From positions 60,623 through 124,622 of the forward strand of contig JAANYP010000178.1 in the NCBI GenBank assembly GCA_020465985.1: a stretch of 64,000 nt of DNA, in the 5' to 3' direction. Below the pieces are notes generated by a model. It made no database searches. It saw only the letters and a list, made by a program, of their open reading frames with translations, and was not told where the DNA came from. Position 1 is the first letter of the stretch; every line of letters starts with the position of its first letter. This DNA is from Centrapalus pauciflorus. Lineage: Eukaryota > Streptophyta > Magnoliopsida > Asterales > Asteraceae. This document shows positions 32,735-43,866 of the stretch, one piece after another. A program made the translations under genes and the position numbers.

Positions 32735-33400
32735 TGTTGAAGGGTATAAACATATTTTTCACAAACTTTTAGCGCAACGGAACAATAAAACCTTTTAAAC
32801 CATCCCGGACCGTCTCGTATTAACATAAAACATAATCAAACATAGAGGGTTTAGTAATCATACCAGATTGCACCATTGCAATGAGATTAGCACCTGGAAA
32901 AGCTTTAGGTGATCCAGACACGCTTCACCGTTGAACCGCGACGCTAGATATCGCAATGATACGATCGAAAACCGAAACCCCGTGAGGGTTGCTATGTTCG
33001 GCCGAGAGAGAGAGCAAGGAAAAGGGGGGCGATTTTTTCCACACCAAAAAACCCTCCTACGGTTTAGCCCTTAAACCCCTATTACCCATATTTATAAACC
33101 CTTAGGTTATAGATAATTCCTAATATTAACTAAATAAATAATTCTGATAATTATCTATTAGTTTATTAGCATTTATCTATAAAGGAAAAATTATAAATAT
33201 TATCTAATAACATTTATAATTATCCTATAAATATATCCTTTCATAAAATCAAATATTACTAATCGGTCCCTCGACTTTCGATCGACTTAATCATCCATTA
33301 AGCAATAAATGGTTCGGTGGTGCACGAATGTGTGACCCTATAGTGACCTATGACACTGGATATGAATTTAATTGATATCGAGCACACACAAAACCTTTCA
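32735..33400 (-). repeat. Copia-C 3' LTR
   Basis: On the minus strand the LTR runs from 33400 (TGAAAGGTTTTGTGTGTGC) to 32735 (CCCTTCAACA). It is preceded by the purine tract AAGTGGGAGAC (about 33401-33411). Its outer end interrupts Copia-B integrase codons cleanly, so it marks an insertion site. The matching 5' LTR is absent. Confidence 0.78.
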
Positions 33401-34322
33401 GTCTCCCACTTGTGCAAGATAACAATTTATATTTATTGGCCCAAGGAGGTCCCTAGCCAGACACTTAGGATAACCAGATCATAAGCGCTCTTATATTCCG
33501 AGCGATATTCTCACAAAACGAACGTTCTAAGGAGAATACATGGCTTAGTCCTTTTGCAACGCGATATTTCAATTAAGCATGTGGCATGGAGCAAAATCAG
33601 TCTCACCACACTTAGATTCCTTTTCTCGACCTATTTCGACTGATCTTCAACAGATATAGCTTGAACACATCACTGCTTATCCGAGCGTGGCCACACGTTT
33701 ATATCAGTTTCAATCGCCGAGGGGCCCAGAAATATCTCTTTCTACTTAAAGAAAGGTGCAAATCCCATCTTGACTACTTTCACCCTGTGTCATACCTCCC
33801 ACTGAACTTACCACGAACCGTTATGACTGACCAGTTACGACCAGCGTTAAGTTAGGCCTAGGCGAGAACATTAAGTATACCGGGTAGCTCAAGTATCTCA
33901 GGTAGTGAGGACAATCCTAATTGAGATGACTCATGACTAAGCTCCATGAAGTGATCTTAATGCAGGTCTTCCAATAATTTTTCGCAACAATTACTCGTGG
34001 ATATTTGGTCTCAACTGCTCTGACATGTCAATTTCGCATCGACATCACCAATGCTTCACGATAACGTTAAAACCTTATTGTGGTTCCCACAACAATAAGT
34101 AGTTATGAATGTTTTAGAATGAAACCAAAACATTCATGGATTACTAAATCATGCAAAGTAGAACAACATTAAATAATTTATGCGATCAAATCATCTCCCA
34201 TAATATATCTCATAAAACTACATATTTAATGCTAATGTTCTTTAATTTGAATCAAATACTACTACAAACCACTAATCTATTGATTTTAATCCCATAGATC
34301 TACCATGACGTTCGTGCTTGAT
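33401..34322 (-). other. Copia-C 3' untranslated region
   Basis: About 900 bp between the RNase H stop and the 3' LTR with no coding content; the frame at 33661-33855 on the plus strand is not supported. A long 3' UTR is unusual but not unique in copia elements. Confidence 0.55.
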
Positions 34323-35042
34323 CTAGGAAAGTGGTTTGGTTAGTGGATCAGCCACATTATCGTCAGTTGGATTTTTCATAATCCTAATATCATTTCTCCC
34401 ACTGATATCACGGACCACATGATATTTTCGGAGAATGTGTCTAGTCCTCTGATGTGCTCTTGGTTCCTTAGCTTGCGTAATGGATCTCGAGTTGTCACAG
34501 TGTACTTCTACAGGCTCAGAGATACTGGTCACAACTCTTAAGTCTATAATGAATTTCTTTAACCAAACTGCTTCCTTTGCTGCATCTGATGCTGCAATGT
34601 ATTCTGCTTCTGTAGTCGAGTCAGCAATAGTGTCTTGTTTTTTGCTTTCCCAGCTCACTGCACCGCTGTTCAAAGTGAATACATAGCCTGACTGTGACTT
34701 GGAGTCATCTCTATCTGTCTGGAAGCTTGCATCAGTGTAACCCTTTACACGGAGTTCACTATCCACAATCAAAAGAAATTTCTTTGGTTCTTCTCAAGTA
34801 CCTAAGAATGTTTTTGACATCCATCCAGTGATTGTCACCTGGATTCTTTTGATATCGGCTTGTGACACTTATAGCGTAAGCAACATCAGGTCTAGTGCAA
34901 AGCATGGCATACATGATAGATCCAACAGCTAAACTGTATGGTATCTTATTCATCTGTTCTATATCTTTCTTCACAGTAGGACACTGTGATCTAGATAGAA
35001 CTATGCCACATGACATTGGAACAAACCCTTTCTTGGCTTCCC
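34323..35042 (-). pseudogene. Copia-C RNase H and last part of RT
   Basis: 34759-35042 starts abruptly with EAKKGFVPMSCGIVLS, followed by IPYSLAVGSIMYAMLCTRPD. 34323-34772 is an intact RNase H (GYTDASFQTDRDDSKSQSGYVF, STTEAEYIAASDAAKE, HCDNSRSITQAKEPR). RT motifs upstream of this, including YxDD, are absent. A frameshift near 34765 separates the pieces. Confidence 0.85.
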
Positions 35043-35896
35043 CTAGTTTCCTTAGGGTATCCCACAAATATGCACTTATCAGATTTATGATTTAGTTTGT
35101 CTAATATAATTATTTTGACAAACACTTCACATCCCCAGATCTTCATGAAAGACACTATGGGACTCTTCCCAGTCCATATCTCATACGGTGTCTTTTCTAC
35201 CGCTTTGGTCAGTACCCTGTTCGCAGTAAACGCTGATATCTCAAGAGCGTGACCACAGAATGAAAGTGGCAGGTTTGTACGAAGCATCATCGATCTCACC
35301 ATATCTAATAGTGTTCGATTTCTTCTCTCAGATACACCATTCCATTGAGGAGCGTACGGAGGTGTGAGTTGTGAAATGATTCCACAATTCCTTAGATGAT
35401 TGTCAAACTCTTGGCTTAAATACTCTCTACCTCGATCTGATCGAAGTATTTTTATTGTTTTGCCAAGTTGATTTTGTACTTCATTCTGAAATTCTTTGAT
35501 CTTTTTGAATGTCTCAGACTTACGTCTCATCAGATACACATAGCCATAACGACTAAAGTCATCTGTAAATGTAATGAAGTATCGGTATACACCTATGGCT
35601 TCATGACTAAAAGGTCCACATACATCACTATGTATGATCCCTCGTAAGTCATGTGCCCTTTCATTTCCCTTAACGAAAGGTTTCTTGGTCATTTTACCAT
35701 ATAAACAAGATTCACAGGTTTGATAAGAATCTTCATCGAAAGAATCAATAATTCCACTCTTATGAAGTTCTGCAATCCTTTTCTTGTTTACATGACCAAG
35801 ACGGCAGTGCCCCATGTAAGTTTGGTTCAATTCAGATTTGGACTTTTTACTTACATTATAGATTGCTTCATTGCTTGGATTCAATAGATTCAACAT
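35043..35896 (-). pseudogene. Copia-C integrase fused to RT tail by internal deletion
   Basis: The open frame carries the zinc region (HCRLGHVNKKRIAEL ... CESCLYGKMTKKPF) and the core (HSDVCGPF, TDDFSRYGYVYLM, LRSDRGREYLS, PQWNGVSERRNRTLL), so the DDE residues are visible. It then reads KCIFVGYPKETRG. At about 35042 the sequence jumps directly to the end of RT, losing about 1.5 kb (integrase tail and the RT catalytic core). Integrase would insert cDNA; the element cannot make it without a helper. Confidence 0.88.
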
Positions 35897-36391
35897 ATAT
35901 AGACCATTTAGTGATTTAGCTTCAAAATAAAATAGTCTTTACGATAAGCACAAATCACTCTTTTATTATGAGAATAATTAAATCCCTGGTCTATTAAAGA
36001 ATCATATGAAATAATGTTCTTAATTAGTTAGGTACATAATAACAATTATCTAGTACTAAGACTAATCCAGAAGGTAACAATAACTCGTAGATTCCCAAAG
36101 CTTCGGCACCAACACTTGATCCGTCACCAACCCGCAAGTTAATGTCATCCTTTCCGAGCACTTTACTCCTTCGAAACCCCTGTAAGTGGTTACAAATATG
36201 ATTACCACATCAAGTATCCAATACCCAGGAGTTATAAGAATTGTGTAAACAATCTATCATATAGATACCTGGTTCATTGACTAAATCGTTTTCCATTTCG
36301 TCCACTTTTAGTTCACAGCACACGGATCAAAACATCCGCAGTATGGACAATCATAATCCCCGAGCTCGTTAATCCAGTGATCTTCTCTGAC
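35897..36391 (-). pseudogene. Copia-C protease region
   Basis: No long frame remains. Translation at about 36180-36240 gives NSWVLDT, a stop, then CGNHICN, the aspartic protease site with an interrupted D-T-G. Further down, KVLGKDDINLRVGDG-like sequence leads into pre-integrase. Stops and small deletions occur near 35900-36030. Confidence 0.65.
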
Positions 36392-36928
36392 TTATAGAAA
36401 GTCTCCGATCATACTGTCTTCAGTTGCCTTGAGCATCTCATGCATCTCGTCAATGTTGACAGTGTTGTTCTGTACACTCTCATTTACGACACCCTTGTAA
36501 AAGTCAGTTAATGTGTCAAGAACCATGAGTTTAATCTCATATGGATCAACGATTCCATTAGCAAGCTTCAATTTACTGATGATTCTTTTAATCTTGAACA
36601 TGTGTTCATTAACTGTTTGACCATCTAGCATCTTACATGTCATTAACTCGTGCTTGCAATAATAGGGCATAGAGCGTTTGCAGAATTGTTCCAGCTTTAT
36701 CAAGGCTTCATAGGCACAATTATCTCTAAACCTTTCTGATAATTCAGGTATGGCTGAGATGACCACGACACCCATTACATCAGATTCATCCTTTAGATAC
36801 TTCCTATAAGCATCTTTCTCTGTTTGAAATGCACTTAATGCAGGTTCAGTAGGAATGGGAGAGTTAATGATGTATAGCTGTTCATCAGCATCTAGAACAG
36901 TTCTAATGTGATAAAACCATTCTACGAA
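36392..36928 (-). pseudogene. Copia-C gag, 5'-truncated at the Athila junction
   Basis: The frame is open from 36928 to 36392 and begins FVEWFYHIRTVLDADEQLY, the usual start block of gag minus its first ~15 residues. It continues with AIPELSERFRDNCAYEALIKL and a long UBN2_2 helical region. There is no start codon, leader or 5' LTR: immediately upstream (36929 onward) lies Athila pol. It ends in a stop after EDSMIGDFL. Confidence 0.85.
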
Positions 36929-38062
36929 TTAGGGACACAACGTCTCATGATTTGATCTGTCCTATTTTAAATAAATCAGGCTCATCCCAAATGTATTGCC
37001 TTGCTTAAACATAGAAGTATTTTCTCTGTTGTGAGTTCCAGTGCTCTGGCAATCTTCCTGATACGAAATAATTAACTAAATTCGCAAACCAGGGAATTTT
37101 AGATATAGATAATAGTTGTTCATCAGGGAAGGAGTCCCTAATTTGATCAGTTGAGTTTGTTGGGATTAAATGAAGCCTTGATAAATGATCAGCAACAACA
37201 TTTTCTGTGGCTTTCTTATCCTTAATTTCTAAGTCAAATTCTTGCAATAGAAGGATCCACCGAATTAATCGAGGCTTGGCATCCTTCTTTGCCAACAAAT
37301 GTCTTAAAGCACTATGGTCTGAGTATACAATTATCTTTGCCCCACAAATATAGGATCTGAATTTATCTAGGGCAAACACTATGGCTAATAACTCCTTTTC
37401 TATAGTGGTGTAATTGATTTGTGCCTCATTAATGGTTTTACTTGCATAGTAAATAACCATTTGTTTTTTTTTCTCAAATCTCTGACCTAATACAACACCA
37501 ACTGCATAATCACTAGCATCACACATGATCTCAAAAGGTTGAGACCAATCTAGAGATTGCAGAATTGGCGCTTCCGTTAATTTTGATTTAAGCTTTTCAA
37601 ATGCTTTCATACAAGCCTCATCAAAATTAAACTCGACATCTTTTGATAGAAGATGGCATAATGACCTTGAGATTTCACTGAAGTCTTTAATTAATCGCTG
37701 ATAAAAACCAGCGTGGCCTAGGAATGATCTTATTCCTATAACGTTGGTGGGGGTGGAAGTGAAGAAATTAATTGAACTTTTGCTCAGTCTACCTCCATGC
37801 CTCTTTCGGACACAATGTGACCTATGACTACCCCTTCTTTTACCATAAAGTGGCTTTTCTCCCAACTTAGCACTAAGTTGGTTTCAGTGCATCTCTTTAG
37901 GATTCTCTCTAAATGTCCTAGACAATTTTCGAATGTTTTATCAAATATGGAGAAATCGTCCATAAATATCTCAAGAGAACCACCCACCATATCTGAAAAG
38001 ATAGCCATCATACAGCGCTGGAATGTGGCGGGTGCATTACATAGTCTTAACGGCATCCTTCG
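36929..38062 (-). pseudogene. Athila RT C-terminal half and RNase H
   Basis: 37784-38056 encodes MPLRLCNAPATFQRCMM and the catalytic block LEIFMDDFSIF. 37005-37865 gives FLGHAGFYQRLIKDFS, the RNase H/connection (ICDAS-type MCDASDYAVG, YYASKTINEAQINYTTIEKELLAIVFA, VYSDHSALRHLL) and VVADHLSRL. A frameshift near 37800 separates them. After a stop at 37005 the reading continues with YIWDEPDLFK toward the junction. RT copies the genomic RNA; no integrase follows. Confidence 0.88.
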
Positions 38063-38900
38063 TTAGGCAAAGGTGCCATATGGACAAGTAAATGTAGTTT
38101 TCTCTGGATCCTCTAGATGGATTGGAATCTGATTGTAACCAGAATATCCATCAAGGAAACAGTAAAACTTCTGTCCTGCTAATTTTTCCACAATTGGATC
38201 TATAAATGGTAATGGAAAATGATCTTTAGAAGTAGCAGAATTGTGTTTTCTGTAATCAATACATACTCTCCACCCTGTTACAGGGTGAATACTTATCTTA
38301 TCTCCTTCTTCAGTGTCAAATACTGTAATTCTCGATTTCTTGGGTACAGTTTGGGTTGGACTTACCCATTTGCTATCGAATATGGGATTTATGATCCCAG
38401 CGTCCAATCATTTCAATACTTCCTTTTTAACTACTTTTCTTAAAGTAGGATTCTATCTCCTTTGTGCATCCCGTGCTGGTTTAGCTTCTGGATTAATAAT
38501 AATTTGGTGCATACACAAAGTGGGACTGATTCCTTTTAAATCAGCTATAGTCCATCCTACTGCTTCTTTATATTTGACTAATACTTGCAGTAAAGCTTTT
38601 TCTTGCACTTCAGTGATGAAAATTATGACAGGCAAAGTCATTATGACCTAAGAAAGGTGGTTGTTTCGATTCTAATGTGGATTGTTCTATTGAGCTGGCA
38701 ACTCCTTCAATTCTAGAAACACGTGGTTGTTCTATTGAAGGTTTGGCTGACTGAGGCAAATCAGTAGGTAGTTTTTCAGTCCTATGGGTCCACGGTGGTT
38801 GTTTTGATTCTAATGTGGATTCCATGACTACCTCTAACTTATCATACTCAGTAGAATTCAACTCAGCTAATTTATGCTCAGCAAAGAATAACTCAGTAGT
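38063..38900 (-). pseudogene. Athila RT N-terminal half and upstream connector
   Basis: 38063-38407 includes GIINPIFDSKWVSPTQTVPKK, GWRVCIDYRKHNSATSKDHFPLPFID and CFLDGYSGYNQIPIHLEDPEKTTFTCPYGTFA, then a stop; the first catalytic Asp (FLDGYSG) is kept. 38453-38641 (MHQIIINPEAKPARD) and 38610-38861 belong to the PR-RT connector, which carries a repeated TLESKQPP motif (twice) and a related block. Frames are broken at about four places. Confidence 0.82.
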
Positions 38901-38927
38901 ATCTTTGGTGTTGATTAACGAACTATG

Positions 38928-39345
38928 CTACTGCGCAAGTTCATCCACCATATCTATCAGATAACAGTCTGAATCGATTGCAGCGATATTTGAAGCATTA
39001 AACACATTCAATCTCAATTTTCGATTACCACAGGCAATATCCAATACTCCTGTCCAATAATTAATTTGAGCATTAATCGTGGCTAAGAAAGGTCTGCCTA
39101 AGATAATAGCCGGTTGATTATCTCCTATTGAACTTTTGGTGTCCAGTACTAGAAAATCAACTAGATAGTAAAAGTCTTCAACTTTTACTATGACATCAGA
39201 TAGAATACATCTTGGGCATTTGGTTGACCGATCTGCCAGCTGTCCTAGATCATGTTTGTCAAACAAGTTTCCAGGTAAAATATTAACACTATCTCCAAGA
39301 ATAAGCAATGCATTTTTAATTTGACATTACCAATCGTCACTAGAA
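38928..39345 (-). pseudogene. Athila aspartic protease
   Basis: 126 codons are open: SVNILPGNLFDKHDLG, LADRSTKCPRCILSDVIVKVEDFYYLVDFLVLD and IILGRPFLATINAQINYWTG, a retropepsin fold typical of Athila/Tat. The catalytic D-L-G triad just upstream appears disrupted: the open frame begins LILGDSVNILPG where a Leu-Asp-Leu-Gly-Ala block is expected. It would cleave Gag-Pol. Confidence 0.75.
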
Positions 39346-40327
39346 TCAATGGTGATCCAGGGTCTTTCAAATTAGGAGGTAGAGAACTAGAAACTACCAC
39401 ACTTAACCGTTCAGTTAAATTGATCTGTTTAGGGAGCGAGATCTTATACTTTCTCTTTTGTGCAGAGATCTTTTAAAAATTTGGCATAAGAGGGAACTTG
39501 CTGAATAGCCTTGATCAAAGGAATATTGATCTTTACTTGATTGAACAAATCCCACAGATCCTCTGGTTGTGAGCCTCTTTTGCCATAAGGGGAAGATTAT
39601 GGATTTTCTAAAGCAACAGGATAAGGAGGTGGAACTGAAGTGTCCTGATTCTTAACCGCCTCCCCAACTTTGGTAGTTAGGGTATCTGCCTTAATTGGTT
39701 CCTTGAAAGAAACCTTGTTTGGAATCTCCTTTTTTGGATCCTCTTTCACCTCATACACGACTTCAGTGTCGGTATCTTCTTCTGCCTCTTGCTCTTTAGG
39801 CATTTCAATCTTATTATCTACCTCTTTACCACTTCTCAACGTGGTTATCTTAGATACTTCATTTACTTCGTTTATCTCATGTTTTTTTTATCTTTATTAT
39901 GATGAGCATGTGAAGGATTGGGAATAGTATTGTTAGGAAGTTTTCCCTCTTCACGTCTAGTAAGCGACTCAGCTATCTGACCCATCTGGCGACTCAACAT
40001 CTCCATGGTCTTAGTACTGATAGCTGACTGTTGCTTCATAAATTCAGCGAATTTCGAGAATTGCAAAGACGTCATATTCGTTTCCACTTGGAATTGAGGT
40101 TGATCACGTTGGTTTGACTTATAATATCGCTCATCTTTAGCTGCAAAAGTAGAACCATATTGATACTCTCTTTTTGGTGGTTCATATCTAGGTTTAGATT
40201 GATGATCAGAAGGCTAATCATTCTTCCACCGGAAGTTAGGATGATTTCTCCACCCCGGATTGTAGGTCTCCGAGAATGGATTATCCCTCTCCCTATGAGC
40301 TCTAAAACCGTAAAATTCATTAGCAAA
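39346..40327 (-). pseudogene. Athila gag C-terminal region
   Basis: Fragments in several frames. Just below 40327 the sequence continues from Gag as FANEFYGFRAHRERDNPFS, then QFSKFAEFMKQQSAISTKTMEMLSR-type helices (39872-40087), and an acidic stretch with EEDTDTEVVYEVKED (39597-39839). This is the usual Gag-to-protease connector of Athila elements, interrupted by stops at 40328, 40215 and 39597. Confidence 0.7.
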
Positions 40328-41287
40328 TTACTCAGTGGATTGCACTTGAGGACATGCTTCGGAATGATGCGATGGATCATCGCATGTGACACAGTTAATT
40401 GATGCATTAGGGTGTGAAAGACCCTTCATCAATTGATCCGTTTTCTTACCCGGTTCTGATATTTCACTATTAACTTCATGTTTCCAGGCATTATCTATGC
40501 CCATAACTTGAACTCCTATGCTGTTTTCAGAACCAGCTTGAACCTTGAGACCTTTACCGAGTTGATTTAGCAACTCCCAAACCTCATCGTCTTCTTTCGC
40601 TAAAAATGTGCCTCCGGTGGCAACAATCATATTACGACTCTCTTGACTCACACCATCAAAAATTGTTTTAATAAGCATCCATTTGGGTACTTCGTGGTGA
40701 GGACATGCTCTTAATAGCTCATTCATACAATCAAAAGCTTCGTAGAATTGTTCACCGGGTTTTTGTTTAAATCCGGTAATTTCCTTTCTTTTCTCGGTTG
40801 TTTTACTAATGGGATAATATTCATTAAGAAATTCTCTCTTCATTTGATCCCATGTCGTAATGCTATTGGTTAGTAATGATAAGAACCAATTTTTCGCTTT
40901 CTCTTTCAACGAGAAAGGAAATAATTGAAAATCTAAACAGTCGGTGGTTATACCTCGAACATGGTTAACGTTACTAATAGCTGTAAACTTAGCTAGATAT
41001 TCGTAGGGTTCCTCACTTGACATCCCTCGGAAGATCGGAAGAATTTGAAATAATTGAGGACTAACTTCAGGTTCGTTCTCATTTTCAGGATAACAGATCG
41101 GAGATGGGTCGGTCACATCACCAGGGCGATAATGTGACTCAACCATACGTCTTGCTTGCTCACCCATCCTAGCAGCTACACGCTCAGGTTCTTCTTGTTC
41201 ACGATTTTGTGGCGGAATCAGAGGATCTTCTAAATTAGGAATTTCTAAATTCGGAATTTCTTCCTCTTGTTCGTTTGAGTTCTCCAT
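40328..41287 (-). pseudogene. Athila gag, main domain
   Basis: A 319-codon frame starting MENSNEQEEEIPNLEIPN. The Retrotrans_gag core is clear: LFQILPIFRGMSSEEPYEYL, FPFSLKEKAKNWFLSL, ITTWDQMKREFLNEYYP, EQFYEAFDCMNELLRACPHHEVPKWML, ATGGTFLAKEDDEVWELLNQL. It ends with a CVTCDDPSHHSEAC zinc-binding block, a C-x2-C-x4-H-x4-C-type knuckle. The start is supported by the leader and primer site 330 bp upstream. Called a pseudogene because a TAA cuts it before the Gag C-terminus. Confidence 0.88.
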
Positions 41288-41621
41288 GATTGATTCTTGT
41301 TGTTTTTGAATCCTGACAGTCTCGGTTAGATTTAGCTACTTTTTCGATTTCGGGTTCGAATTGTAGTGGCAATCCTCTAGCCAATCGACCTGTGTGCATA
41401 AATTAATAAAATACTCAAATTAATTACCTAATTAAACTAATTTTATTTATGGTGGTAAAGTAGAGGACTACAATTACCTTTTTGAATTTTTAAATTTTTT
41501 ATGTGATTTTAATAATAGGAAATTAAAGAATAAAAATAACTGAAAATAAAGTACTTAAAAAATTAAAACTTAAAACTAAGGCAAAAAAAACTAACTTCTA
41601 GCCCTAACTAACGTTACCATT

Positions 41622-41641
41622 CCCCAGCAACAGCGCCAAAA
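41622..41641 (-). promoter_or_regulatory. Athila primer-binding site
   Basis: TTTTGGCGCTGTTGCTGGGG on the minus strand, two bases inside the LTR end; one of the best-known signatures of Athila/Tat elements. 41288-41621 is the AT-rich untranslated leader. Confidence 0.88.
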
Positions 41642-41643
41642 TC

Positions 41644-42764
41644 TGACAGGCCGTCGTTGTGATCCGCAAAAATAATCCTTAAATCTACTATTTAGCTCAG
41701 AGAAGTAAGGGTCGAATCCATAGGGAGTGCGTATGTAATTAGGGTTAATCGGCTAGCTTTGTGAGTTTTATTGAAAGCACTTTAAATTGTGAATCGAGTG
41801 AATTGGATGATTTGTTTGGATTAGTGACTTACGACTAAATTGTGACTAAAATTAACGGCAAACAACTAACGAAGTAAATTTAACAATCAGATTGAAGATA
41901 ACCATTCACGGAATCACTACGGCATAAGTATTACCCACTCGAATTTCAGGCAACAATCACATAGACATAATTAATTGGGCGGTTAAATTAATCATAAACG
42001 TTTTAACCAATAACTCTCGACATAGCGCATGCAATATTCATTACTTGTTTTAATCCCTAAGCTAATGGACTCGGCACAAATAATAATACCACTATGAACT
42101 ATCTTACTTTTATCAATCAAAACATACAATCATAATCATAACCGAATGCTTATCATTTAAATACACATAGAGTATTTCAATCAATGCAAATACATCAAAA
42201 CATATATTGAAATTCAAGTAAGTAAACACTTAGCCGTAGATCCTCCGCAAACGGCTATGGTGTGAAGACGCTCCTCGTATGCTCTTCAATGATGTTGATC
42301 GGAGACATAGTTGTAAGCTTGCGAACCACCGTCTTCGTACTTGCATTGTGAATCCACTCGGGCAGGGCTTCGCCACTCTCTTTAACACTTTCAGGGCCTC
42401 CTCAAATGATCACCATCGACCTCTATTTATAGAGGAAGTGGATTTAGGGTTTCTTGGGTTGAAAACGTGTTTTTGCGCCGACCCAGCGTAGGGCAGGCGT
42501 AGGTCTGCGCCCCCCTGCGCCTGGGGTACGGCCAGGGCTGCGCTGGAGTGCTCTCTAACTCTCAATCTTTCTGTTTTGCAGCGTAGGGTGGCGCATGCCT
42601 GCGCCCCCTCCGGCTCGGTTCGCGCTGAATTTTCTCGAGCTGCTTTCATTTGACCTCTTGACCCTGAAACATAATTTTGGATTAATAATATGGAAGTTAC
42701 GAAGTATCGGTGCTTAAAATGTGCATAAAATGACTCCGAAACACATAAAATTATAGTCATATCA
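41644..42764 (-). repeat. Athila 5' LTR
   Basis: Minus-strand LTR from 42764 (TGATATGACTATAAT) to 41644 (GGCCTGTCA), about 1.12 kb. A GC-rich part with repeated TGCGCC(C) words at 42470-42620 is CpG-rich compared with its surroundings. The outer end abuts copia gag codons at 42765, so it marks an insertion. Chance frames here are not genes. Confidence 0.82.
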
Positions 42765-43098
42765 AGCGGTAAAAGCATCCAACATATCGTCCTCTCTCAT
42801 TTGGAGTGTTTGAAATCCACTCATCAATGATTGTAGACGTTCCTTTTGTACATTATCTACTCCGACGAGTCTCTTTTTTAACGCCTCCCAGATTTCTTTT
42901 GCACTGTTACATCCTGCGACTTATAATATTACGTCTTTGGTCAATGCTTGATATAGATAGGCAACCGTTGCCTTATCCTTTTTCACATATGGTTCCACAT
43001 CGTCTTTTGGTTCTATCATCTCCCATAACCCATTTGCTTCAAGTATAATTTTAATTTGAATGACTCATACGGTATAATTTGTAGGTTTTAAAATAGGG
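42765..43098 (-). pseudogene. copia gag N-terminal fragment (probably Copia-B)
   Basis: Minus-strand translation gives NYTV, a stop, IKIILEANGLWEMIEPKDD, KDKATVAYLYQALTKDVIL, a stop, AKEIWEALKKRLVGVDNVQ and LQTLQMREDDMLDAFTA, ending exactly where the Athila LTR begins. The pattern parallels the Copia-A gag at 2304-2600. Its most likely continuation is the Copia-B pol at 30395-32734, on the same strand and in the right order. Confidence 0.75.
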
Positions 43099-43866
43099 CA
43101 CTGATAAAACTAGGGTGTTTTCAATATTTTCACCCGGCATGGTTTCTATTCGTATAATCTTCACTTTTTATAATTTAGGCTTTCCTAATAGTATAGAAAA
43201 TAAAATTTATACTACTAGTATACTAGAAATCATAAATAATTTAGATTTCAAACATGAACATGGTCAGTACCCAACTTTGTATAAAGTATTTCTTTTTAAA
43301 ACAATCGTTTTCCAAGTAGAAGCGTCCTCCTCTTGTCGATTTAATAAAAGTGTTTTAAGCCTCAAATTTAAAATGTGTTGTAATAATTTTTTAAAATAGA
43401 AACCAAAATAATTTTGAACCAAAAAATTGCAACAACAAAAAGCCTTTTCCCACTTTTTTTTTAAAAAAAACTTAAATTATTGTTTTTTTATTGTGTTGTA
43501 TGCAACCAGAAAAAAGTCAAAATCAAATTTGTTGTTTTTGTTGTGTACCGGTATTATCCAAAAGACGTCGTCTCCGTCAAGAAGAAAAATCAGATCCCTC
43601 CTTTTTCCTTCAACCGATGGTTTTTCGTTCAACTGATGCTTCTTCCTGCAATCGATGCTCCTTCTAATTGATTCTTCTCCCTCAACCCAATTGCTTCTTC
43701 TCCTTCAACCGATGCTTCTTCGGTTCTTTGCGATTCCTAACCCTTCAATCATTTAACTCCTTCTTCAAGAGTGTGATCAAAGTCTCTAATTCCTTCAATC
43801 GATTAATTCCTCTTTCAAGAGTGTGATCGAAGTGTGACCGAAGAGTATGATTGAAGTCCGGTCTTT
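43099..43866. other. unassigned DNA
   Basis: No primer site or LTR end was recognised, although part should be the Copia-B leader. 43560-43860 contains imperfect tandem copies of a TTCAACCGATGCTTCTTC-like unit (about 25-40 bp), then copies of AAGAGTGTGATCGAAG. No gene is supported. Confidence 0.4.

Larger units (their letters stand above)
36929..42764 (-). mobile_element. Athila-like Ty3/gypsy element, 3' part deleted
   Basis: On the minus strand: LTR (42764-41644), primer site TTTTGGCGCTGTTGCTGGGG (41622-41641), gag, protease, RT, RNase H. The element then breaks off at 36929 just after an RRCVPN-like block, before integrase. The primer site of the form TTTGGCGCCGTTGCCGGGG, gag with CPHHEVPKWML and an RT with FMDD are typical of the Athila/Tat branch. 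Integrase, any env-like ORF and the 3' LTR are absent. Confidence 0.88.
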
